Below, piece after piece: positions 52,330-60,187 of a stretch of DNA of 64,000 bases. The notes below the pieces were generated by a model. That model was not told where the DNA came from, ran no database searches, and worked only from the letters and a program-made list of their open reading frames with translations. The stretch is from JAOXRU01 sp965247735 (GTDB lineage: Bacteria > Bacteroidota > Bacteroidia > Flavobacteriales > Flavobacteriaceae): positions 62,001 to 126,000 of the forward strand of contig CBDFHN010000001.1 of assembly GCA_965247735.1 (NCBI GenBank). Reading direction: 5' to 3'. Every line of letters starts with the position of its first letter. The stretch's first letter is position 1. A program made the translations under genes and the position numbers.

Positions 52330-53103
52330 CTATATCCCAAAATTTATTGGATTTCCAAAACCAAGCCCTTTTTTAGTATTCCAATAGCCATAATTCCAAA
52401 TACCTGATGATAAGTTGGTAAAGGTATTGTTGTTTTCCCAGCTATAAAATTCTTCATTTCCAAATTCTGAAGTTTTATAAAATCTAATCTCGAGATGCAA
52501 ATGCGCTCCTCCCATGGTGCTAGAATATAGGTTTTTAGAGACCAAATCTCCTTTTTTTATTACTACTCCATTAAGTTGTATTGAAGAGTTTTCATCTAGG
52601 TCTAAATCGATATGAGCATAAATCGTAACTATTTTTCCAATTGTAGTATTTTCTGAATCTGTTATTTCTTTGGTAATGGATAGATAATTCCTGTATTTTG
52701 GATCATCTCTGTAGGTATTTACAATTCCATCGTGTATTGCATAGATATTGGTGTCTACGGAGTTGTTAAGGTACATATCTATGGCTGGGTGGTGTTGAGC
52801 AGTTCCTCCTAATCCTATACCATCGCCAAATTCTCTTTTAGTAGTATATTCAGCAACCTCACCATTAGGATTTTCAAATGGATGTTGATACTTTTGAATT
52901 CTTGAAAAGTGAATAAAAGTATTGATTTTATCTCTTAATGCAGTTTCACTTAAAGTATAGTATGCAGGTGTTAAAAAATCTTGATGGCTTCCATTTTCAT
53001 TAAGCTCGTAGCCGTCTTCAACTATTGTAGCTGAATCATCATCTTGTTGACAACTCAATAATAGGCAAAAACATAGGATTAAAAAAGATATTTTTATACT
53101 CAT
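52330..53103 (-). CDS. M23 family peptidase lipoprotein
   Basis: This 257-residue protein has a lipoprotein signal (SFLILCFCLLLSC, C18) and a C-terminal LytM/M23 peptidase domain. Zinc-site parts are an H-x4-D in AQHHPAIDMYL, then TIYAHIDLDLD and GGAHLHLEIRFY. M23 enzymes cut peptidoglycan cross-links or glycine links; this would act in the periplasm from the outer or inner membrane. It is transcribed alone; an inverted repeat lies 48 bp upstream of its start. Confidence 0.88.
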   Translation of the reverse strand: MSIKISFLILCFCLLLSCQQDDDSATIVEDGYELNENGSHQDFLTPAYYTLSETALRDKINTFIHFSRIQKYQHPFENPNGEVAEYTTKREFGDGIGLGGTAQHHPAIDMYLNNSVDTNIYAIHDGIVNTYRDDPKYRNYLSITKEITDSENTTIGKIVTIYAHIDLDLDENSSIQLNGVVIKKGDLVSKNLYSSTMGGAHLHLEIRFYKTSEFGNEEFYSWENNNTFTNLSSGIWNYGYWNTKKGLGFGNPINFGI

Positions 53104-53150
53104 GATTTGTAGTTTGAGGGTTAGACATATTAAAAAGATAAAAGTTTAAT

Positions 53151-53162
53151 CCCACCAGTGGG
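53151..53162. promoter_or_regulatory. Inverted repeat upstream of the M23 gene
   Basis: CCCAC-CA-GTGGG lies 48 bp upstream of the M23 start. Beyond it, on the minus strand, CATTGGGGAATTAAACCC recalls CATTGGGAATAAAACC in the block before 23918. It may be a related regulator site. The 53163-53299 gap also has a small hairpin near 53217-53234; no gene is seen. Confidence 0.4.
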
Positions 53163-53299
53163 TTTAATTCCCCAATGCTTGCATCGAAATAATCAAGATC
53201 TTTTCTTTTTCCATGTCTCGTGGGCTTTCCCGAGCTTATTGACTTTACAATTTTTATTATTAATAACTATTTGATAAAAGCTGCAAATCTGTTTTTGTA

Positions 53300-54211
53300 T
53301 TATCCAAGTAAATTTGTTAATGCAGAATCAAGAGTTGGATATTTAAAATTGAAGTTGACTGATTTTAACCGATCAGACAATACATATCTTCCATAAAGAG
53401 CAAGTTCAATATCGGTTTTAAAAATATATTTCGCACCTATTTTTGTTAGTATATTAGGAAGGGGTATACCAATTGGATAATGCATTGTTTTTCTAAGTGT
53501 TTTCATAAAAACTGCATTTGAAACTGGGTTTGGAGCAGAGGCAATGTAAGTGCCTACATAACTGTCTTTTTGTATAGCTTGATAGATTAGTTCATTCATA
53601 TCATATTCATGTAACCAACTAATGCCTTGTTTTCCACTTCCAACTTTACCACCTAAACCAAGTTTCACAATTTTTTTTAGGCTTTTTAAGGCGCCACCAT
53701 CTTTTCCTATTACAAAACTTGTCCGCAATACAATTCCTCTGGTAGTATTTGGTAATGCATCAAAAAATGTCTTTTCCCATATTTTTCCCACATAAGGGGC
53801 AAAACCATAGCCTTCAACTGATTTTTCTGTGCAATATTGAGTAAGAGAATCTCCATAAATATGTGCCGTTGACATTTGCACCCATATTTTTGGTGGATCT
53901 TTGACCAGTTTTAATGCTTTTCCAATTGTTTTAGTAGCATCAACTCTTGATCTAAGAATTGTATCACAATTGTCTGGCGTCTTTAGGCAATCTACAGATT
54001 TTCCTGCAAGGTTTACAATGGCTTTTGCTCCTTCCAATTCGTGTATCCAAGAATCTATTTTAGTAACGTTCCATTGAACAATTTTATGCTTTGAAGTGTT
54101 TTCAGGAATGTTTCTTGCGATTAATATTGGAGTTATGTTTTTTTTGACTAAATGATTTGCTAAACTCATTCCTATAAAGCCAGTTCCTCCAAAAATGATA
54201 ATTTTTTCCAT
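53300..54211 (-). CDS. TIGR01777 family epimerase/oxidoreductase
   Basis: This 303-residue SDR-extended protein has the nucleotide loop IFGGTGFIGMSLANHLVKK, the conserved INLAGKSVD and WVQMSTAHIYGDS, and a C-terminal DUF1731-like segment (ALYGRYVLSDRLKSVNFNFKYP). It belongs to TIGR01777 (SDR39U1 type), for which the substrate is unknown. It lies 3 bp after the methyltransferase gene and ends the GbsR-linked operon, so both probably act on one small molecule or envelope component. Confidence 0.92.
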   Translation of the reverse strand: MEKIIIFGGTGFIGMSLANHLVKKNITPILIARNIPENTSKHKIVQWNVTKIDSWIHELEGAKAIVNLAGKSVDCLKTPDNCDTILRSRVDATKTIGKALKLVKDPPKIWVQMSTAHIYGDSLTQYCTEKSVEGYGFAPYVGKIWEKTFFDALPNTTRGIVLRTSFVIGKDGGALKSLKKIVKLGLGGKVGSGKQGISWLHEYDMNELIYQAIQKDSYVGTYIASAPNPVSNAVFMKTLRKTMHYPIGIPLPNILTKIGAKYIFKTDIELALYGRYVLSDRLKSVNFNFKYPTLDSALTNLLG

Positions 54212-54214
54212 AGC

Positions 54215-55090
54215 TTATTTTGTAGCAGTTATAGTGTAATACCCAAAATTGTTTAGAGCAATACTGGTTAATAGAGCAAAAAAAGAACCTTTCAAGTTTT
54301 TAATACTTTCCGTTTTTATCTTTTTTCTTTCTATGATCTGTTTTATAATAAAACCGGTTATGGCAAAAGGAACATGTAGTATAGAAGGAGCTACGCGATA
54401 CCATATGTTTTTAACATCGATATGTTTAAAACCTATTTCTTTCATTTCTTTTTTTACCTTATTGATATTTCCTAATTTTTCTAAAGACCAAGAATTGCAT
54501 AAGCCGTTATAAATAAAATTAGAAATAGGATCCATCTCTGTGGCATCCTTTTTTGTAAAAGCATCAGCCATTACAAACTTTGAACCCGGTTTTAGAATAT
54601 TATAAGCTTCTTGAAGTGAATCTTTATCACATCCAGAATGGCAAAAACTCTCCATAGCAATTACACCATCAAAAGTGTTTTTACTGCACATTGTGTTTTT
54701 GTAATTTCTGTTTAGGATAGTTCCTTTTTCAGAATTTATAAACTCATTACCTTTTTTTACTTGAAAAGAAGAGATTGAAAAACCTGTGACCTTTAGTTTA
54801 GCGATGTTTTTAATTCCATATCGTATGGTAGCACCCATTCCACAGCCCAGGTCTGCAATATGATTGTTTTTGTCCTTTAACGTCAGTAGTTCGTATAAAT
54901 GTGCATTCATGGCATTTAACATGCTGTCTCTTTTAAAAGGATTTGTTTTTAATAATTTATAAAATCCAAAATGCATATTTAAATCTTTACTCCAAAATTT
55001 ATAATCCTCAGTAGCTTCATTATAAAACTCTATGACTTTATCTTCGTTTGTGTTTTCTTCTGCTAATAATGGTATTGAAATACTTTTCAT
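54215..55090 (-). CDS. Class I SAM-dependent methyltransferase
   Basis: This 291-residue protein has the SAM motif HIADLGCGMGATIRYGIKN (about residues 96-114) and later motifs (ESFCHSGCDKDSLQEAYNIL, GSKFVMADAFTKKDA). Its N-terminal layout FYNEATEDYKFWSKDLNMHFGFY recalls tocopherol/quinone or sterol-type methyltransferases. A hydrophobic C-terminal region (ILHVPFAITGFIIKQ, GSFFALLTSIALNNFGYYT) suggests membrane association and a lipid substrate. It is operon member three, 45 bp after the second membrane protein gene. Confidence 0.88.
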   Translation of the reverse strand: MKSISIPLLAEENTNEDKVIEFYNEATEDYKFWSKDLNMHFGFYKLLKTNPFKRDSMLNAMNAHLYELLTLKDKNNHIADLGCGMGATIRYGIKNIAKLKVTGFSISSFQVKKGNEFINSEKGTILNRNYKNTMCSKNTFDGVIAMESFCHSGCDKDSLQEAYNILKPGSKFVMADAFTKKDATEMDPISNFIYNGLCNSWSLEKLGNINKVKKEMKEIGFKHIDVKNIWYRVAPSILHVPFAITGFIIKQIIERKKIKTESIKNLKGSFFALLTSIALNNFGYYTITATK

Positions 55091-55135
55091 CTTTTTTCTT
55101 TTTTTAATTTGTATTAATTTCTTAATACTATTAGG

Positions 55136-55522
55136 TTAAGAGCTTTGAGGAGTTATTGTATTCCTTTTCGATATTTTTCTTCCTCTAAAAAAGAGTAATA
55201 GGTTTAAAAATAACATCAGCCCTAGGTAAATAGAAAATCCACCAATTTTTTTACTTAATATTTCAATCATTTCTTGATATGTCATTGCTTCAATGTTATA
55301 AGAATTGATTTTTAAGATTAATAATGCCCAACCAAGGTTTATCAGATAAAAACCCAATTCGAATAATTTAGTAGTAGCTATTGCGATGTCTTCTTTTCCA
55401 TGAAAGATATCAATCATGAAAATTTTTCCATTTTTGAATAGTGTTTTTGACACATAGATAGTTAAGCCAATAGCTATTGGTAAGTAAATAAGATATGCAA
55501 TTGTAATTTTTGTTGTTTCCAT
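55136..55522 (-). CDS. Small membrane protein, paralogue of 55537 gene
   Basis: This 128-residue protein has four predicted helices (YLIYLPIAIGLTIYVSKTLF; KLFELGFYLINLGWALLIL; FSIYLGLMLFLNLLLFFRG, and a weaker one). It aligns with the neighbouring 114-residue protein along its length: IYLPI..IG(L)TI, F(K)NG, and ELGFYLINLGWAL against LIGYYLVNLGAAV. The two genes are a tandem duplication 14 bp apart. Function unknown. Confidence 0.78.
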   Translation of the reverse strand: METTKITIAYLIYLPIAIGLTIYVSKTLFKNGKIFMIDIFHGKEDIAIATTKLFELGFYLINLGWALLILKINSYNIEAMTYQEMIEILSKKIGGFSIYLGLMLFLNLLLFFRGRKISKRNTITPQSS

Positions 55523-55536
55523 GATATATATGTTAA

Positions 55537-55881
55537 TTAATATTGTTTTTTACTTAATCTAATGATCCAAAAAATATTGTTATAGTGCAATATGGCTAGG
55601 AAAAACATTATGCTGCCAATGACTTCTGTTAACGTGCTTAACATTTGATAGGCATTATTTAGTTGTTTCCAGTATGCAATAGAATATACTGCAGCCCCTA
55701 AGTTTACTAAGTAATATCCTATTAATAATAAAGTGTTGACACTACTAATTAAGTTTGGATCATTTTTAAAAAACGACTTTAATACTATTGCTCCATTGTT
55801 ATAAAAAACCCATCCAATTTTTATAGTGATAAAAAACACTATTGGAATGTATATGATATATGCTAGAGTATTATAAGTCAT
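55537..55881 (-). CDS. Small membrane protein, first gene of GbsR-linked operon
   Basis: This 114-residue protein has four hydrophobic helices (YIIYIPIVFFITIKIGWVFY; NTLLLIGYYLVNLGAAVYSI and two more) and is a paralogue of the 55136 product. No known family is recognised. The operator core TTTCA-N8-TGAAA of the upstream GbsR gene lies 13-37 bp before its start codon, so it is probably regulated by that protein. Confidence 0.78.
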   Translation of the reverse strand: MTYNTLAYIIYIPIVFFITIKIGWVFYNNGAIVLKSFFKNDPNLISSVNTLLLIGYYLVNLGAAVYSIAYWKQLNNAYQMLSTLTEVIGSIMFFLAILHYNNIFWIIRLSKKQY

Positions 55882-55893
55882 TATGTTTATTCT

Positions 55894-55918
55894 GAACTTT
55901 CAGTAATTTGTGAAACAT
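55894..55918 (-). promoter_or_regulatory. GbsR operator before the membrane protein operon
   Basis: GAACTTTCAGTAATTTG then TGAAACAT contains TTTCA-GTAATTTG-TGAAA, which matches the core TTTCA-GTAATTAT-TGAAA of the palindrome at 56464-56511, with the same 8-bp spacer. A weak -7-like TATGTTTC overlaps it on the minus strand. Confidence 0.75.
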
Positions 55919-55946
55919 AGAAGCAAATAAAAAAGGAGTTCCTTTT

Positions 55947-56450
55947 TTATTTTATTAGTTTTAAGATTGTTTTTGTAAACCATGATGATTCCTGATTGAC
56001 CATCTTTTTCATTAAGGTATCTGCCATACTCGCCAAATCGTAAAGTTCCTTTGTTTTTTTTATCAATTCATCTGTTTTTTCGCTTCCATCTGGTTCTATC
56101 GTACTTACTTCTTTAAGTACTTTCATTGTTGGCTGAATTTCTCTTCTGCTACGTTCTTTTGCAATTTGTCTGGCTAATTCTTGCACATCTTTTTCAGAGG
56201 TAAAATATTCTTTACGCTGTCCAGCTTTATAGGTTTTATATACGATACCCCATTCAATCAGTCCTCTAAGATTCATACTAGTATTTCCACGAGATATTTG
56301 CAGTTCTTCCATGATGTCTTCCATAGAAAGTGGTTCTGCTGATACAAATAGCAGTGCGTGTATTTGTGCCATGGCTTTATTGATACCCCATAAAGTACCT
56401 AAAGCTCCCCAGGTTTGAATAAATTTTTCTTTTGCCTCTTTGTATTCCAT
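55947..56450 (-). CDS. GbsR/MarR-type transcriptional regulator
   Basis: This 167-residue winged-helix protein is of the GbsR subgroup of MarR-like repressors. The DNA-binding part is PLSMEDIMEELQISRGNTSMNLRGLIEWGIVY (about residues 37-68), with a helical C-terminus for dimerisation. GbsR senses choline in Bacillus; here the ligand is unknown. Its own promoter holds a 20-bp inverted repeat, and the same core precedes the next operon (55881-53300). The -7 element TATCTTTG ends five bases before the ATG, so the message may be leaderless. Confidence 0.92.
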   Translation of the reverse strand: MEYKEAKEKFIQTWGALGTLWGINKAMAQIHALLFVSAEPLSMEDIMEELQISRGNTSMNLRGLIEWGIVYKTYKAGQRKEYFTSEKDVQELARQIAKERSRREIQPTMKVLKEVSTIEPDGSEKTDELIKKTKELYDLASMADTLMKKMVNQESSWFTKTILKLIK

Positions 56451-56454
56451 AACA

Positions 56455-56511
56455 CAAAGATAGTAAATAATATTAAACTTTCAGTAATTATTGAAAGTTT
56501 AATATTATTTA
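56455..56511 (-). promoter_or_regulatory. GbsR promoter with 20-bp inverted-repeat operator
   Basis: The minus-strand -7 element TATCTTTG (56462-56455) adjoins a perfect inverted repeat: arms 56464-56483 and 56492-56511, 20 bp each, spacer GTAATTAT. The inner core is ACTTTCA / TGAAAGT. A repressor bound here would cover the -7 to -33 region, so autorepression is likely. Confidence 0.85.
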
Positions 56512-56553
56512 CGGAATTGTTACTTTAGGTATAACTATTAAAAATGAATAAAG

Positions 56554-58785
56554 TTATTTTTTTAAGTTCATATGTTTTATCATGTTAGAACTAAAAGAAA
56601 GCATACTTTGTACTTCATCTGTATGGGCAATATGGAGGTATTTAAATATCATTAACGCTTCACCATTGCTTTCTATATGATGAATTTTATTTTTCTCTAA
56701 AAAGTTGATAAGGTCTTCATTAAAAAAGTCGCGAATAGCATTTTCGTCTTCACCGCTTAAAATAAATTTAGCTGAAAATCCACTATGTTTTGTGAAATTT
56801 ATGTCTTTGTTTGCTCCTGAAAAGACTTTTACACGACTAAAAATTTTATCAAAAAGACCTTCTTTTTGAATTGTAAAACTTGGCATAGAGTTAGGAGGGA
56901 GCTTAACAATTAATACCGTGGTTTGGTACACTTCTAAGGCTAACATAGCACCTTCATCAAAAATAATATCCGCAATTTCCCAACTTGAATTATTTTGAGT
57001 ATCTAGTCCTTGTAAAGAATTTGTTTTCATTTCAATTGGTCGGGAATCGAAAAAATGAAAGTTTTTTAAATAGGAGGTATCCCAATCCACTTCACGTTCA
57101 AAAGACCAACCATTTGTATTTGCCATTTTTTGCAATCGTATTTGTCGTTTTGTAATTTTCTTTTTTACACGACCAGTAATAATTTTTAAAGCACGGTTAT
57201 GGCTAGAAGAGGAAACATGATTTTCTAAACCAATTAGTTTTACGTTACCTCCATGATTTTCTTGAATACGCTTATATTCGATAATATTTTCCATTATGGA
57301 AAGGTCTACAAGACGCGTTTGAGACAGATCTATACGAACTGTTGCGCCATTTGGAATTTTTTGAAGTAAATTATCTAGTTGCAAGGCATATAGGAAATTG
57401 CTAATTCCTTTTAACTTTAGATCATAAGTATCATTTTCTAAATGATAAATTTTGGATCCAGATTTATATATCTTTTTAAAAAAGGTAATAAATCCAACTT
57501 TTGCAAGTAGCATTTGAAGTATAAGCGTTACTAAAATACCACCTATAATTCCATAGAGCAGATTTGTGAAAAGAGTAATAAAAAGTGTAGCACAAAGAAA
57601 TAATAATTGTTCTACTCCCTGATCATATGCATGTTTAAAAACTTTGGGTGATGCCAATTTAAATCCTGTATGAACCAATATTGCTGCTAAGGCTGCTAAT
57701 GGAATACTTCTTAGAACAGGAGCCAAGATAAGTACAAATAGAATTAGAAAAATTCCGTGGTAGAGATTGGACCATTTTGTTTTTGCATTACTATTTACGT
57801 TTACAGTACTTCTAACAATAACAGTAATTATTGGAAGTCCACCTAGAGCACCCGAAACCATTGTACTAAGCCCTATACCTACCAAATCTTTGTTGAGATC
57901 TGTTGTACGTTTGTATGGATCTAGCTTGTCTATTGCTCTTGCACTGGCTAAAGATTCTACAGAAGCAATAGTCGTTATTGATAATACAGTGAGCCAAAAT
58001 GGAAGGGTTGCTATCATTCCAAAATCGGGATGCATAATACTATCAAGAGGATTTTCCGGTATGGTTATCAATAATTCTGGCCCAATAGAATAGTTACTTC
58101 CAAATAAAGAAACATCATGAGCATTGAAAAAATCGAATCCAAATACTATAGGTAGTGCTAGTACTAATACCCACATTGGAGCTGGAATAATTTGGATAAA
58201 TTTTGATTTTATTTTTTTGTAAAAAAGCAACAATAAAATACCACTTAAAGAAATAAGTAAAACAAAAGGGTTAATTTCGGTAAGTTTATTAAAAACATCT
58301 AAAAGAACTCCAATAGTAGTATCAGCTTTAGAACTAGTACCTAAAGCAAAATGTATTTGTTTGGCAAAAATAATTACTCCAATTGCTGCTAAAATTCCAT
58401 GAAGAACAGAAGAAGGCAAGAGTTTTGCATAACTTCCTAGTTTTAAAACTCCAAGCAGTATTTGTATGGCACCAGAGACTACTATTGCAGCTAAAACATA
58501 ATTAATATTTCCATCTAAAGCTACAAGACCACCAAGAATAACAGCAATTAATCCTGCTGCAGGACCATTTATTGCAACATGTCCTCCTCTGAAAAAAGTT
58601 GTTACTACACCACCAATAATTGCCGAAAGTATACCAGCCATGGGCGATACTTCTGATGCCACGGCAATTCCTAGTGCTAAAGGCAATGCTACTAATGATA
58701 CGCTTAAAGCGGCAGAAAGGTCGCTTCGCCAATTTTCTTTTAATCCTTTGATACCAGTATTAGGAATTGAATTGTTTATACTCAT
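56554..58785 (-). CDS. SulP family transporter, long form
   Basis: This 743-residue membrane protein has the SulP N-terminal signature (LVALPLALGIAVASEVSPMAGILSAIIGG) and about 10-12 membrane helices to residue 430. A STAS-like domain follows (about 455-545; VRIDLSQTRLVDLSIMENIIEYK), then an extra C-terminal region of about 190 residues of unknown role. This length is usual for one Bacteroidota subgroup often linked to bicarbonate uptake; the substrate is not proven. No carbonic anhydrase gene is adjacent. It is the second SulP gene in the window and is transcribed alone. Confidence 0.9.
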   Translation of the reverse strand: MSINNSIPNTGIKGLKENWRSDLSAALSVSLVALPLALGIAVASEVSPMAGILSAIIGGVVTTFFRGGHVAINGPAAGLIAVILGGLVALDGNINYVLAAIVVSGAIQILLGVLKLGSYAKLLPSSVLHGILAAIGVIIFAKQIHFALGTSSKADTTIGVLLDVFNKLTEINPFVLLISLSGILLLLFYKKIKSKFIQIIPAPMWVLVLALPIVFGFDFFNAHDVSLFGSNYSIGPELLITIPENPLDSIMHPDFGMIATLPFWLTVLSITTIASVESLASARAIDKLDPYKRTTDLNKDLVGIGLSTMVSGALGGLPIITVIVRSTVNVNSNAKTKWSNLYHGIFLILFVLILAPVLRSIPLAALAAILVHTGFKLASPKVFKHAYDQGVEQLLFLCATLFITLFTNLLYGIIGGILVTLILQMLLAKVGFITFFKKIYKSGSKIYHLENDTYDLKLKGISNFLYALQLDNLLQKIPNGATVRIDLSQTRLVDLSIMENIIEYKRIQENHGGNVKLIGLENHVSSSSHNRALKIITGRVKKKITKRQIRLQKMANTNGWSFEREVDWDTSYLKNFHFFDSRPIEMKTNSLQGLDTQNNSSWEIADIIFDEGAMLALEVYQTTVLIVKLPPNSMPSFTIQKEGLFDKIFSRVKVFSGANKDINFTKHSGFSAKFILSGEDENAIRDFFNEDLINFLEKNKIHHIESNGEALMIFKYLHIAHTDEVQSMLSFSSNMIKHMNLKK

Positions 58786-59329
58786 ATTTTATTAATAGTG
58801 ATTAAGGTGTTAGTCTAATATTTTGAAATTTACATAAAAAAAATAACTCCTAACTTTTAAATACAAAAATTGTAAAGTTTTGCAGTGTTTTTTATTATGA
58901 GCTCAGTATTATGTCAATAACTATTTTAGTTACATACCAGCAGATTATAGGTTAAGTAAATGAAGGATAAATTTATATTTTGACGAATATCAATTAAAAT
59001 ACTTCAGCTATAAAACATATTTTAGATACTATTTTAGTTGGCATACATTTGTAATAGATTAGTTAAATAGGGAAGTAATCAAAATTAATTAATGTACGTA
59101 AAGGAAAAGAAAGAATCAAGAGAGTAGAATATGTTAATAAAAGCTTCGTTAATTGTAAGAATAACGATTTGTTTATTTACAAAATGTTATGATTTGGAAT
59201 GTTAAATTTACTCAATATATTTATTGTTTTATATTTCGAATTGCTTAATTTTGCTGTCTTAATTATACTATAGTTGGATTTATCTTTTTTACTCAAAAAA
59301 TATATTGTTTATAGGGTTGAATTTTAGTT
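58786..59329. other. AT-rich intergenic region
   Basis: No gene is supported here. ACTATTTTAGTT followed by CATAC occurs twice (58920-58937 and 59028-59046), 108 bp apart. TACATTTG (59044-59051) is a -7 match that could give a long leader or a small RNA. The remaining sequence is low in structure. Confidence 0.5.
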
Positions 59330-59511
59330 ATGAAACGTGCATGTGAAGTAGTTTATGACCTATGGAGTGATTAATAACGAACAGCATGTGACAGTTAGAA
59401 AAACAATAAAAAGAAACACATGAAACGAGCATGCTAAAGAGTTTATCACCCAAGGGAATGACTAATAGCGAACAACATGTGACAGATTTAATAAAAAACA
59501 GATATAGACAC
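59330..59511. repeat. Two imperfect tandem repeats of about 90 bp
   Basis: Unit 1 (59330-59419) and unit 2 (59420-59511) share ATGAAACG, GCATG, AGTTTAT, GAACA and CATGTGACAG in order, with roughly three quarters identity over the first 66 bases and one indel. A third start, ATGAAA, is the ATG of the lipoprotein gene at 59512. The repeats are noncoding as far as can be seen. Confidence 0.75.
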
Positions 59512-60186
59512 ATGAAAAATTATATAATAAAAATTATAACACTTTGCAGTTTATTGTTGTTTACTGGTTGTTTCGAAATTGTAGAAGAAGTTACTTTTAA
59601 TAAAGATGGATCTGGTGCTGTAAAACTAACTTTTAATTTAAGCAGTAGTAGGTCAAAAATTAATTCATTAATGCTATTGGACAGTGTTAATGATTATAAA
59701 ATACCTTCAAAAAAAGATATTCAACATCATTTTGATAAAATTGCTGCAACAATTGCAAAAACAAAAGGCATAACCAAAGTAAAGAAAACTAGTAATTATG
59801 AGGAATTTATATTTTCAATTTCGTGTAATTTTAGTAATGTAGATGTATTAAATACGGTGATTTCTAATTTTGGAACAGTTTCAGAATCAAAAAAAATAAA
59901 TGCAAATAAACATTTTACTTTTGATAAAGAGAAAAATGTGTTTACAAGAAATTACCATTATGATCTTGTAAAAGAGTTTAAAAAGGTAAAAAGCAAGGAC
60001 AAAACAGTTTTTAGTAAGGCAAACATAGCAACAATTTATAGGTTTGCACAGCCCATTAAAAGCTCAAAAAATAAAACAGCAAAAATATCTCCAAGTAGAA
60101 AAGCAATAATGCTTCGTGTTGATGTAGCTGATATGGTTACAGGAAAAGAATCCGTTAAAAATAGTATTGAATTAGAAAAAGAGTAA
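59512..60186 (+). CDS. Lipoprotein of unknown function, first gene of envelope operon
   Basis: The 224-residue product has a lipoprotein signal (IITLCSLLLFTGC, C20) and the mature start FEIVEEVTFNKDGSGAVKLTF, a beta-rich opening. The rest has helices and strands without a recognised family. The frame is open from 59431, but that would place the second 90-bp repeat in the protein and ruin the signal peptide, so ATG 59512 is used. It is one base before the next gene, so the three genes 59512-63441 form a tight operon. Confidence 0.78.
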   Translation: MKNYIIKIITLCSLLLFTGCFEIVEEVTFNKDGSGAVKLTFNLSSSRSKINSLMLLDSVNDYKIPSKKDIQHHFDKIAATIAKTKGITKVKKTSNYEEFIFSISCNFSNVDVLNTVISNFGTVSESKKINANKHFTFDKEKNVFTRNYHYDLVKEFKKVKSKDKTVFSKANIATIYRFAQPIKSSKNKTAKISPSRKAIMLRVDVADMVTGKESVKNSIELEKE

Positions 60187-60187
60187 T

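Noticed and set aside
59431..59511. N-terminal extension of the lipoprotein at 59512
   Set aside because: It translates the second 90-bp repeat and places the lipoprotein signal 27 residues inside the protein; ATG 59512 gives a normal signal.
59328..59513. Minus-strand frame of 61 codons with internal repeats
   Set aside because: It is only the translation of the tandem DNA repeat and has no promoter or family; no gene is supported.
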